Source: Isoetes taiwanensis (lineage: Eukaryota; Streptophyta; Lycopodiopsida; Isoetales; Isoetaceae). Taken from it: DNA of 64,000 bases. Within the stretch, counting starts at the first letter, position 1; every line of letters begins with the position of its first letter. Below, in pieces: positions 53,287 through 63,389 of this stretch. The stretch lies in the NCBI GenBank assembly GCA_021234155.1, contig JAJEKV010000061.1:2443950-2507949 (forward strand), given 5' to 3'. The notes under the pieces were generated by a model, which was not told the origin of the DNA, searched no databases, and saw only the letters and a program-made list of their open reading frames with translations. Both the position numbers and the translations under genes were made by a program.

Positions 53287-55520
53287 GACATAAAAAGAGC
53301 TTGGAGGATATTATTGAAGGATCCCTTGCTTATCTGTAAATGCCAAAGGAAGAACTCGCAACATAAAATATTTCAGTTCTTTTGTCTATTATTGAAAACA
53401 AAAGGTATGATTTTTCCTATTGCAATCTCAATAATGCTGGTATTGTAATAAACAAAGAGAGAATTTTTACAAAACGTTGTGGAAAGTTGGGAGAGTACCT
53501 CTTGGACTGCCATAGCTGCGGGGCAAGTGGATTTTTTTTGCATTTCAATTGTTTTGCAAAAGGAAAATTTATACTTATTTTAACAGAATGTTAGCATACC
53601 CTTGGCAACACAGTTGGAAATGGGGGACTCCAGTTTGGTGGCTTCAAGCTGTTCACAATCACATTCTTGCCCAATTGTATTTTTATCTACTCAATCTCTT
53701 CCTCTATTTAGGTTTTATGTTTCGAAAACTAGCACATCTACTTTTCTGTTTGTTTACTACAGGTTTTTCATCTCTCTAAAGTGCATGGGAGGAAATAATC
53801 CAAAGAGATTTAAGGTTACCTGCTTGCATCTTTCGCTTGAGCTTTCTTCGTTCTTGCAATTCTATTATATTAAGATTTATTGGTTTTTCGTTCCTTAAGG
53901 AAATCAGGGGGTTGAGGAGACTTAGGGATTTTTCCATGGCACTGGAAAGCTTTAATCTTTTGGGCCAAAACATATTATATTCTATTCAAGGGGGCATTCT
54001 CACTTGATTGGCTTCTTATCTATTTTTGGACAAAGCCAGAAATGTCAAGTAATGCTGATACTTTGAAGCTTCGGTTTTATCATTGTTGGTTGATAAAGAT
54101 GTGAAAGAGCAAAGATGTGATGGTTCATATTTGGTGATGTAGATGGAGGACCTGTGATCATTGTGGTCAAATATAGTTTCTTCAAGTGAACCAGAAGGAG
54201 CCTTTAAGGACCATCAAGCATAGTAAACAATCGAATTGCATTTCCAGATGGTTCCTTGAGGATAGATAATCTAACAATATTTTCTCTGCACATGTGTTCA
54301 ATTATTTTTGGTATTGATAAAATGCAAATGGTGAAGCAAGCATTGTTGAAACAACACAAATGGTATGCACATACTCGCATTTGCCACAAGCCATGAACAA
54401 GTAGGATGCGTGTGAAATGTTTACACCCATAAAAATCATTTGCATTTTGCATTAGAAATGATCTTACATCAAAAGCCAGATCGTTTGCTGCAATGGAAAA
54501 AAACAAGCATTACACTATCAGTATCTAGACATTTGCATAAGCAATAAGCATAACACGTTTGTGTGGAATTTGAGTATTTGCAAAGGCTGTGTTTGGACAT
54601 TACATATACACATGCATAAATAAATGCATGCATCTCCCATAAATAAATGCATGCATTATGGTTTTTGATTTATCATATTATGAATTCTATTAAGAAGTAT
54701 GAGGACGTAACGTGCAACTTATAGATGAAGTATGTAGTGATAGACATAACTCATATCATCACATTACAGTATTTTAGTTGCTTATGTTTTTTAGCACGGT
54801 TGGATGTGTTGAGACATGGAGAATGGACAAAACATAAGCTTTTTTTGCATGGAAATACTAAGCCCCTCTAATAGTTTACAACATACGCATCAACTTTTGC
54901 CACAATGCCCCACAAGGTTCTTCATGACGTGAATACATTGACGATGATGAACATAAACTCTATAGTCTTAGATTGCACCAAAATTTTTTATATACTTGGC
55001 AATTGTTGAACCAACTAAACAAGTTTTGTTCAAGTTACTCCATAGTCTGTTTACACTTTAAAGGTAGTGTCTCTTGCACCTGAAATACATATTGTCATAA
55101 ATACATTCCAGACGTCCATAACTAATGCCCGACATCGCCGGGCATGCGTTTCTAGTATTATTAACAACGAATCATGGGTAGAGTGTCTTATACAATCCCC
55201 CTCCCTGCGTTGCTGATCTAAACTCACAGGTTCTTTATTTCACATCGTTGGCTACAGAGGATTTCGTTTCTAAATGTTCGGGGTTATGGTTTTGAATTGA
55301 TTGTCAAAATATGACTTTGAACTATGATTTAAGCCACTACACCCTCCGGCCATGGAGGGCAACCCTCCGTGCGCAGCACCTTGTTTTCTAGATAATGATG
55401 CATGCATTGCAGAAGCTCTTTGCCACGGTTTTTATTAGCAATAGAGGATTTGAAGAGTAAAGCAACAAAATGGTGCCAGAATGGTTTGGTCTGCCACCTT
55501 AATGCCAAAACGGTAAGCAC
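53287..55520. other. noncoding stretch, no gene recognised
   Basis: No exon recognised on either strand. AAATAAATGCATGCAT occurs twice at 54618 and 54642. The minus-strand ORF at 54204-54506 has no recognisable domain. Confidence 0.45.
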
Positions 55521-55524
55521 ATGC

Positions 55525-55740
55525 ATTTTTGGTGCATGGCCCGCGTGACCAGACCTTTTCTATTCTTGAAGTATTTGTCATTTGTCGTGTGGCACGCGTG
55601 AACAACCCCTCTGTACTGAGAGGTTATGTTGTTTTGATATATGATGCTATATCGTGTGGCTCGTGTGATCAGCCCCTTCTACTGTTAGAGGCTTGTGATT
55701 TGTTATGGACCAGCCCCCGTGGGGGGCTTCGCCCAGCCGG
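55525..55740 (+). repeat. degenerate tandem repeat, about 60-65 bp unit
   Basis: Units share a core like CGTGTGGCACGCGTGA followed by CCCCTTCTACTGTTAGAGGC, seen at about 55537, 55588 and 55654 with strong divergence. An ORF through the array (55529-55825) is therefore doubtful. Confidence 0.55.
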
Positions 55741-56760
55741 CGTGATGGTTATATTTTTGAGTTACTTGCGTCTTTTTGTTGTTGTTTCTTTTCAGGCCAT
55801 CTCATCCAACTGTGGAGAACTCTGACTTTTTTAAGTCACTTCCCTTCTATTCGATTCTATTCTAATGTCTAATGCATTTTGTTCGTTTTCTTTTACCTTA
55901 AGTTTTCAGGTGATCATGGCTATTTCTTTCTTTTATATGGCTCTCGCATTGAGTTCGAGGTGAATCGTCTAGCTTGCGACCTCCATCTTGTGCTTCCTCG
56001 ACTTTTTCATCAATGATATCAACTTTGATGCCCAGGCTTTTCCTTTGACGCCATCGGACGAAGATTTATCATTAACGTTTTCCTCCAAAACTCGAAAGGG
56101 CGGGGTTTTTCATCCCAGTGATAAATTTCCGCACGTTGCCTCCTATTTGCCTTTTTTTACGGCATCTTAAAGGGGCCTGGGTTGTTCCTATGGCAGGTCC
56201 CCTTATATTATTATTAGTAGGTAGTCAGACCAAATTGATGTGGTCAACTACCCTTTTAGATCTTTTTTCAAAAATGTTTGTACACTCAGTGATGAAAGAT
56301 ATGCCACTACCCGGCTGGTTTTCCTCCTGCAGACGAGTCTCTCACCAAAATAACAATTTTCATCATATCCTAACAAGTGGATCTTTTTTACTGACTAAAT
56401 ACAGAAACTACCTATCATAAAAAGCAATTTTGGTAATATTTTTTTAACTTTAGTAGCATAAGAATCTGATTCAACTCACCTTCTTTGGATCCATTGATTT
56501 ATAACTTGTTAGATTTATGTGGTTATATAATTTGAAGAGCGAGAAATAAAGTATTGGTGTGGTGTTGTCTAAATTTGTTGCTTATCCAAATTTGGCCCAA
56601 GTGCTAAAAATTTGAAGAAAGAATTGCCATTTGGAAGAAAGAATTGCCATTTGGGTTAGACCCGCGTTAAGAAAAAGTAGCAAAATTGGCCATTTCGTAC
56701 TCAAATTAAAGAGATAAATTACGTAAGGAATAACCAATTCATTGCAGTTGCAAAAACTTT
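55741..56760. other. noncoding stretch, no gene recognised
   Basis: No recognised gene. AAGAAAGAATTGCCATTTGG is duplicated back to back at about 56616 and 56634. Confidence 0.45.
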
Positions 56761-56784
56761 AGGATCCTTAAAATTTTTCCTGTA

Positions 56785-57080
56785 AAAGAGTTCTTGCAAG
56801 ATCTGACAGAACTCTATAGATCTGACATAGTTTTTGCAAGAGCCAGCAGAGTTTTACAGATCTGACAAACATCTTGCAAGGTCCATAGAGTTTTTGAAGA
56901 TCTAGAAAGGCTCTTACAAAGAACTTGCAAAAAAATGACCTGTGAAAAAGGACTTGGTAGAGTGCTATATATCCCACAGAGTTTTTGCAGGAACAACAGG
57001 TCCAATGAAGATCTCACAACGTTGAAGACTCTCTGCAATGTTTTTAAAGGATTGGCGAAGATCCTACAAAGAACTTGCAA
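56785..57080 (-). repeat. degenerate short tandem array (GAGTTTTTGCAAGATCTGACA type)
   Basis: Repeated AGAGTTTTTGCAAG and AGATCTGACA phrases recur about ten times with variable spacing. Minus-strand ORFs here (LFCKSFVRAFL, LFLQKLCG) are the array translated. Confidence 0.7.
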
Positions 57081-57249
57081 AAACAAATGGCGGTGTTCAC
57101 AACCCTAAAACGAAGGAAAGCCTAAAATTTACATGTGAATCGGTAATGTGGAATGAGTTTAGCCAACTTCCATTCTGCACACTAAAATGCACCATACCAA
57201 AAAAATGCACCCTATTTTGATTTATGGAAGGTGTAAAGTGAGAGTCCCT

Positions 57250-57305
57250 GATAATTAGTTATCAATACTGGAGGAGTACTGATAACTAATTATCAATACT
57301 ATTCC
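57250..57305. other. hairpin, about 20-bp arms
   Basis: ATAATTAGTTATCAATACT (57251) is followed by GTACTGATAACTAATTATC, its near-complement, around a GGAGGA centre. Confidence 0.7.
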
Positions 57306-57364
57306 ACCCGTATAAGCTCGATAAGGTGGTTTGCCTCGGCTAATAACAAAAAATGCACAGCCTC

Positions 57365-57726
57365 GGTTGTACGTCCTTGGTCAGATATTTGGCACGTAGG
57401 CCTCGGCCTGGCCTTTGGTCCTAGTGGGCCTCGGCCTTACATGCCAAATATCTGGCCTTGAACGTACAACCTTAGTATTCATAAAGGAACAGATGGCGAT
57501 ATTTCTTAAGATTACAGCCCATTTTATATCCAGCAACAGTCCTGTTGATGGTCACCTGATTCCTAACATCAGGGCCGAGGAATTTCTTGGATGTTTCAGC
57601 TTCAACGATCAAGGAGGACCGCCGAAACATCGTCATCTGTTCCTTTATGTAAGAGAGAGGCCAAGAGCAGGCCATTTCGCCGGGCTCGCCAGGCCCTTAC
57701 CAGGCGAAATGGCATGCTCTTGGCCT
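57365..57726. other. cluster of three nested/adjacent hairpins
   Basis: Hairpin 1: 57365-57408 pairs with 57427-57471 (GGTTGTACGT...TCGGCC against its complement) over about 44 bp. Hairpin 2: AAAGGAACAGATGGCGAT (57483) pairs with ATCGTCATCTGTTCCTTT (57629). Hairpin 3: AGGCCAAGAGCAGGCC with ATTTCGCC (57658-57681) pairs with 57703-57726. Together they could be a MITE family with structured RNA, or a small-RNA precursor. Confidence 0.7.
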
Positions 57727-58564
57727 TTAACTATTACTTACATGTGGAAAACATATAAATGTCAAATCTGAATGGGCTATAAAGGAAAAGTCCTAGCGTC
57801 TTAACGCTAAGTTCACATGCGCCATCGCGGCCATCACCATGTGTAAAATGCCTCGTCCTTTTATGCCCACCATCACCGACTATCACAAATTTGCACAGAT
57901 TATAATAGGGCCCCCGGCTGGCTCATGTGAACAGGCTCTAATGCAGGACACTAGGTTATAAAATGTCAAACCATGCCTTTTAGTGTGTCACATGCCAAAA
58001 CAGTCTTGAGAATCCTATGTGCTCTCTCAAAGCTTGCTTGGGGACCTGTTTTGGCTGTCCTTGCTTTTCCGTGTGGGAGGCGCTTGTTTTGGGCTGTTTT
58101 TCAAACTGCAAATTTGACAGGCAACCTCCCACTACAAGATTTTATTATTTTACATTATTATTTCTATTATTATTATTATATTTGACACTTCCTCATTCCT
58201 TGCCCGATCTATATTCCTGTTCCTGGCCTCCGGATCCGACCACTTGCCTACATTTTTCAATCCGGAATGCCCATTTCTCACCTTTTTTATCAGACTGCAC
58301 ACTGGTCTGCTTCAAAGTGCAAAAGTGATCGTGATTTCCAGGCAATAAACCTGTTTTGGATCAAGCATAATCTTTTTGAAAATCTTGAACATTGACAATG
58401 CTACTGCGCACAAATTAATCTGCAAGGTTTTCAATAGCTTCGTATAGTTCAGGTGAGGAAAGATTTAGTTGGGCGCAACGGCAGAAATTAAGATCCGTCA
58501 TAGACCCAGTGCAGTTCTTGAGCTGGAGGACCAACAGGAAAATCCTGAAGATTTTGAGGCAGAG
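57727..58564. other. apyrase upstream region
   Basis: The region holds the apyrase promoter and any 5' exon. The open frame of exon 1 extends back to a TAG at 58466-58468, and TTTAG there could equally be a splice acceptor for an upstream coding or 5'UTR exon. No confident TATA box was chosen. A short TAT/TTA-rich tract lies at 58141-58182. Confidence 0.4.
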
Positions 58565-61310
58565 ATGAGGCGGCTTAGGAGGGAGACGTTTCCCGAGAAA
58601 GCATACAGATACAGGGGTGTTATTTTGGTTGTCTCAGTTCCTCTTGTTCTCATCTCTTTTATATTGGTGTTGATGCCTCGAACTTCTGTTGAATCTGGAC
58701 TATCTAAGATGGGCGACCCATTTGACCGTTTCTCGGAGGTGAAGCCTGGATCTAAACGTTATGCTGTGATTTTTGATGCTGGCAGCTCTGGAAGCAGAGT
58801 GCATGTGTTTTGTTTCGATGAGAAGCTGAATCTAGTTCCGATTGGTGATGGTCTCGAACTCTTCAAACAGGTATGTAATCCAATGTTGCACTTTTTAGCT
58901 ATGGCAACTTGATCCTGGAAGTGTATGATTTGGACAATTGTTCCACCAATTATTTACAACTCATTCTCTGAATTAGCAATGTCTAGTGCATGCTTGTAAT
59001 AAGCAACTCAAACTTCACTCTCAGTATCCCTTACTTTATAGCGAGTTATTACTTTTCCTTATTCATGTAGTTCTATTTTTTTTGCCGAGATTGCTATATT
59101 TAATGCAAATAGTCCATGCTTATACTGGGACTTGACAGAGGTTTCGATGCCCAACCTAGTGCAGAAAAAACCTGGCTTGAGTTCGTACGCCATGAATCCG
59201 AAGGAAGGGGCAAATTCTCTCAGGGGCTTGCTAAATGACGCATTGCAAGTTGTTCCATCCAATATTCAATCATCAACACCTGTTCAACTTGGGGTAGGTT
59301 GCAAGATATTTCAAATGTGAAATATATGTGGGTGCATCTAATAGCATTTGTATTTAATTTAGGCCACAGCAGGCTTAAGAGCTCTCCCTGGAAGCCAATC
59401 TCAGGAATTGCTCCAAGAAGTAAGCTTGTGTTTGCTGAGTTTAGTTTTGTGGATCTTTTTCTAAACATGCTTGATGTATTAGGTTAAGTCTTTACTTGAA
59501 GAAAGCAAATTTCGCTTCATTCCATCCTGGGTTACCATATTGGATGGCAAACAGGAAGGAGCTTACCAATGGGTAACATACTTGTTCCACACTAGAGTTT
59601 TTCTTTTCTGACTGGTAATTGAAGAAGAATAAAGGAGGAGGAAACATACTCTTAGTGCAACCCTTTCTCCCTTTTGATTAGGTGACAGCCATATAGTATC
59701 TTTGGGCCAAATGGAGTGAACTTGCATGTGTCTGGTAGCTCAACCATATAGTATCTTCGGGGCCAAATGGAATGACCTTGCATGTGCCTGGTAGGTTAAG
59801 TGTGCGCCAAATGAGTTCATGGCTCGGCAAGGGCTCTATCTATTACTTGGCCAGGCAATGAAATGAACGAGGTGTTTGCCAAGCTTTTTCTTGTTCCAAA
59901 TTCGGTTGGAGTTTTCCATGTATAAACACGTTCAAACTTCAAAAGAATGGAGATAATTTATTAATATGGTTTGAGATCATGAATTTGCTAATATATACTA
60001 TGCTTTCATGACCAGATATTACTAAAACAATTATAGTGGAAAGCCTGTAATTTTTTCTTCATATACTAATATTCTGTGTTTGGAAAATCTTCTTTGTGTC
60101 TTTTATACTCCTAAGACCTCCTTGGTAGTTCTGAATTTCAGATAACAGTCAACTACCTTCTTGGCTTCCTGGGTAAGAGTTATAAGAATACTGTGGGCAT
60201 TGTTGATCTTGGAGGCGGATCAGTGCAGATGGCATATGCAATATCAGATGGAGCAGCGCAAAAGGCACCTAAACCTGAAGAAGGTGAAGATTCATATGTG
60301 CAGAAGCTTAAACTCTTGGGCAAGTCCTACAACCTTTATGTCCATAGGTAGGCAACTTTTATATTTGTTTGGAAATGATTCGTTTTTTGTTTAAAGAATT
60401 TGCCACCTCTATCCAGTTATTTGCATTATGGTCTCTTAGCTGCACGAGCAGAAGTTCTGAAGGTTGCTGATGAATCCAGTTCCTCTTGTATCATGAATGG
60501 CTTTGAAGGTACATATGATGATGCTGATGACATATATATTATATGTTTCCATGTCAATGCCTCTCTTAACATTGCCATTATGCTTAAAGGCTCATACAAA
60601 TATGGAGGCGAAAGCTACCAAGCTAAAGCACCATCGGAGGGTGCAGATTTTCACAAATGCAAGGAACTTGTGTCTTTAGCACTTAATGTCAATAAAGCAT
60701 GCAAGCACATGAAATGTACCTTTGGAGGTGTTTGGAGTGGTGGTGGAGGTGATGGACAGAACAAACTTATTGTCGCTTCATTCTTTTTTGACAGGGCACT
60801 TGAGGTAATTTGGAGTGTTGTCATTGAGAGGCAATAGGTAGGCATGCATTCTCATGGCTTCTTATCAGGTAGGGATTATTCAAGATCCAAATGCATTGGA
60901 GGCAAAAGTCAGACCTTCAAATTTCAAAGAAATTGCAGAATCAATCTGTCGGATGAAATTAGAGGAGGTGGAAACAAAGGCTATAAATGTGGAGAAAGAA
61001 AATAGGCCATATATCTGTCTCGATTTAGTTTACGAGTACACTCTCCTCGTTGAAGGCTTTGGTATGTTTATAGTGTTTGGACTCATAAGGCAGCTCGTTG
61101 ACTCCTTCCAGCTTCTGCAATCAATAATATTGGCTAACAAAATTGAAAGTAGACCGCATTGCAAATGCTTGAATTAACCAAGTGTTTTCTGCAGGAATTG
61201 ACCCAGAGCAAGAAATCACATTAGTGAAGAGAATACGCTACAAGGGATCAGAAGTCGAGGCAGCATGGCCTCTTGGTACTGCCATACAAGTCATGTCTGA
61301 AAACTTGTAA
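58565..61310 (+). CDS. apyrase (GDA1/CD39 nucleoside phosphatase), 9 exons
   Basis: Apyrases hydrolyse NTPs and NDPs to NMP and phosphate, in plants mostly in the Golgi lumen or outside the cell. Exons read by hand: 58565-58870, 59141-59293, 59363-59419, 59483-59572, 60142-60347, 60417-60508, 60590-60804, 60869-61061, 61195-61310. All introns are GT-AG, phases agree and the frame ends at TAA: 475 residues, typical of the family. Residues 18-37 form a single membrane anchor ([20 protein letters not shown]). Conserved regions: [12 protein letters not shown] (71-82), [10 protein letters not shown] (154-163), GKQEGAYQW (194-202), [13 protein letters not shown] (223-235), and [15 protein letters not shown] with [10 protein letters not shown] in exon 7; AAWPLG lies near the end. 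The first ATG is chosen conservatively; the frame is open another 32 codons upstream, and a coding exon may lie further 5'. Intron 4 holds a 54-bp tandem repeat (59690-59795). Exon 7 has a copy at 45.65 kb. Confidence 0.93.
59688..59795 (+). repeat. 54-bp tandem duplication in apyrase intron 4
   Basis: CCATATAGTATCTTTGGGCC and CCATATAGTATCTTCGGGGC begin two adjacent copies. Both continue CAAATGGA(G/A)TGA, CTTGCATGTG and CTGGTAG. Confidence 0.85.
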
Positions 61311-62402
61311 GGAAACGCAACAACGACTTCAAAATATGAGGATTTTGCCAGCCAATACCGTTTGAAGATGACGCTTACATCTCACATAGTGTAAGGGTTC
61401 AACCAGTTACTGGGTATTTCCTTCCTATTGAGCCCGCAATTTTGAACCATGGGCTATGCATTCTTTATGCGATTTTAATATAGAATTAACATGGAAAGTA
61501 TTCTACCCATTCTGCATCTGGTATATCCACTGAACATTTCACTTTATTTTCTTTCATGTTCTAACTTTCATACCCGTCAACAAAATTTGCTGAACTCTAA
61601 CTTATGCTCTTCATACCAAATAAAACAACGAATGCTCTAGAGTATTTTGGCAATTGGTGAAACTTGGCATGTAAGATATATCATGCTGGTTACAATTGTT
61701 TTTGTTCTTTGTGAGTATATGAGAACGTCCTTGGTGCTCTTGCAAAATCTTATTTCCAGACACAAACTTTCAGCAATTTAAGAAGAAAAGGAAGAGGAGA
61801 TATAGAAAATCATTTATGACAGACACAGATGACAAATTGAGGTATCTGTAGAGGTTTCAACAGTAAAATAGAAACAAAGTTTTATATTGCTCGAGTTTCT
61901 TCTGGTTCTATGATTTTGAAGGTTGGATCTCTTTCTCGGTAGGCTATTCCTCAGTAGCTGTGTCAATTGCATTATCCTATTTCTTAAGTTCGTTTTGCAA
62001 TCTGGGAGCATGAATAAAGCAAATGCACAGTGCTGCCATAATTGTTTTAAGATTCTCACAAATTTGAAGGGTGCTATGAACTTCAAGATTTTCGGGAATT
62101 TGAGATAAAGAACTTCCAAGAATCACAAGATTTTAAAGTATTTGAGATCAGAGCGGGTTTAAACCTCTGTCTCCTGTGGATTTAGATTTACACTGATGCA
62201 ACGCATTTGGCTTCTATGCCTCTTATAAGCCGGATTTGAGCTCTAAATATCCTATTCGTGCAGATTTTGGTTAAAATGCTATGACCCATATTGCACTTAG
62301 ATGAGAAATCTGTTTCACTTCAAATCCGAGCCTATTTCAGAACAGATCTTCTTCTAGCAGGAAGCACCAACCTGGCATATTTCAGCCGAGAACACTTTCC
62401 AA
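61311..62402. other. apyrase 3' flank, no gene recognised
   Basis: Probably contains the apyrase 3'UTR. No further gene recognised on either strand; ORFs at 61814-62119 are unassigned. Confidence 0.45.
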
Positions 62403-62546
62403 ATGACCATTTCCGGACCTGTTAATGCAAAGAAAAGCAAGAATAGAGCCGCAGATCTGCATGCGTGGCATGGACGTCCTTCTGGAGTTTTACATGGTAA
62501 TAAGGCCGCCTATTATTCTCTGCATTCCAATGTCATTACTGAGCAT
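62403..62546 (+). CDS. possible N-terminal coding fragment interrupted by the retroelement
   Basis: An ATG opens a frame reading MTISGPVNAKKSKNRAADLH, AWHGRPSGVLHGNKAAYYSL and SNVITEH, which looks like real protein (basic, with a possible nuclear character). At 62545 it meets the first copy of the 29-bp repeat that also follows the recombinase stop codon, and the frame then runs into element sequence to a stop at 62624. It may be a gene or exon cut by the insertion. No family recognised. Confidence 0.25.
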
Positions 62547-62573
62547 GGGTCCTGTTCTACACACAAGTGGCCG
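62545..62573 (+). repeat. 29-bp direct repeat, outer copy
   Basis: ATGGGTCCTGTTCTACACAC followed by AAGTGGCCG, identical to 63343-63371 at 798 bp distance. Likely one of the element's split terminal repeats. Confidence 0.9.
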
Positions 62574-63282
62574 GTGTTCTCATTGAGCTTTGGAAAAAAT
62601 TTTGAGTACAAAGAGCCCCCGTAGGGTGGATGAAACAATGCTTAATACTATATGCCCCGAAATATAGACAATCCTCGAGAGCATTTAATCTGTCAACTTC
62701 GATTTGAGTACAAAGAGTCTGGCCAAAGCCGAAAAATGCGTCCCCATCGAGTGCGAATCGCTTGTTGTGGAGCCGATGTGAACGTCGCCCCCTGAGTTGA
62801 GGAGCGTCCGTGGACTGCATACCCTGTCACCGAAAAGATGAATTAGAGGGAGAGAACCTGGAAAAGAGAGAACCCATTATTTGTTAGAAGTTCCATAGTA
62901 GGCGAGGAACGACGCCCTGAAGACAGAGAGAAAAAACAATCTCGGAAGCCACAGGGCTACGCCGAGAGAAAGCCACGGTCGACCAACCGAAAAACATTAC
63001 TAGGACTGTCAGTTGGTACCGCCTCAGAGGCAACATCGCCACGCCGAGAGAAGAAGAAAAAATATCTATACACATGCCCCCAAGGACCCCCAACAAACCT
63101 AAAGAAACCCAACCGAACAAGTGAAAACGAACTCTCATCCAGTGAAGGACAAAAAAGCGGTGGGGGTGGGAAGGGCGGGAAGCTAGGTAGAGGTGCAAGC
63201 GACCAAAACAAAGCCCAAGAGAACGCCGATAGCCAATGATGTGGAAAACTGGTCTATAAGTAGAAGGGCAAGGAGATGGGGC
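62574..63282 (-). other. element tail between split repeats
   Basis: Overlapping minus-strand ORFs (62884-63294 and 62957-63211) lie here in two frames. The first is long (136 codons) and hydrophobic/cysteine-containing, but no domain is recognisable and neither has a clear claim to be coding. GAGTACAAAGAG is repeated at 62605 and 62706. Confidence 0.4.
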
Positions 63283-63352
63283 GTCCCCATCCAAGGAATG
63301 ACGGTTCTATTGCTATCGCAATAGAACCGTAGCATTCCTAGGATGGGTCCTG
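63283..63352. other. long hairpin with perfect 13-bp inner stem
   Basis: ACGGTTCTATTGC (63301) and GCAATAGAACCGT (63318) flank a 4-base loop TATC. The stem continues outward imperfectly with CCATCCAAGGAATG on the left and CATTCCTAGGATGG on the right, giving arms of about 30 bp. It lies immediately beside the inner 29-bp repeat and may be a recombination or circle-junction site of the element. Confidence 0.85.
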
Positions 63353-63371
63353 TTCTACACACAAGTGGCCG
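63343..63371 (+). repeat. 29-bp direct repeat, inner copy
   Basis: Identical to the outer copy at 62545 and located 18 bp beyond the recombinase stop codon (minus strand reading). Confidence 0.9.
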
Positions 63372-63389
63372 AAAGAAGAGGAACCTACC

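Noticed and set aside
55529-55825. 98-codon ORF
   Set aside because: Covers a degenerate tandem repeat; starts without clear context and has no recognisable domain.
56768-57086. Minus-strand ORFs with repeated LFxxFVRxFL
   Set aside because: Translations of a short tandem array.
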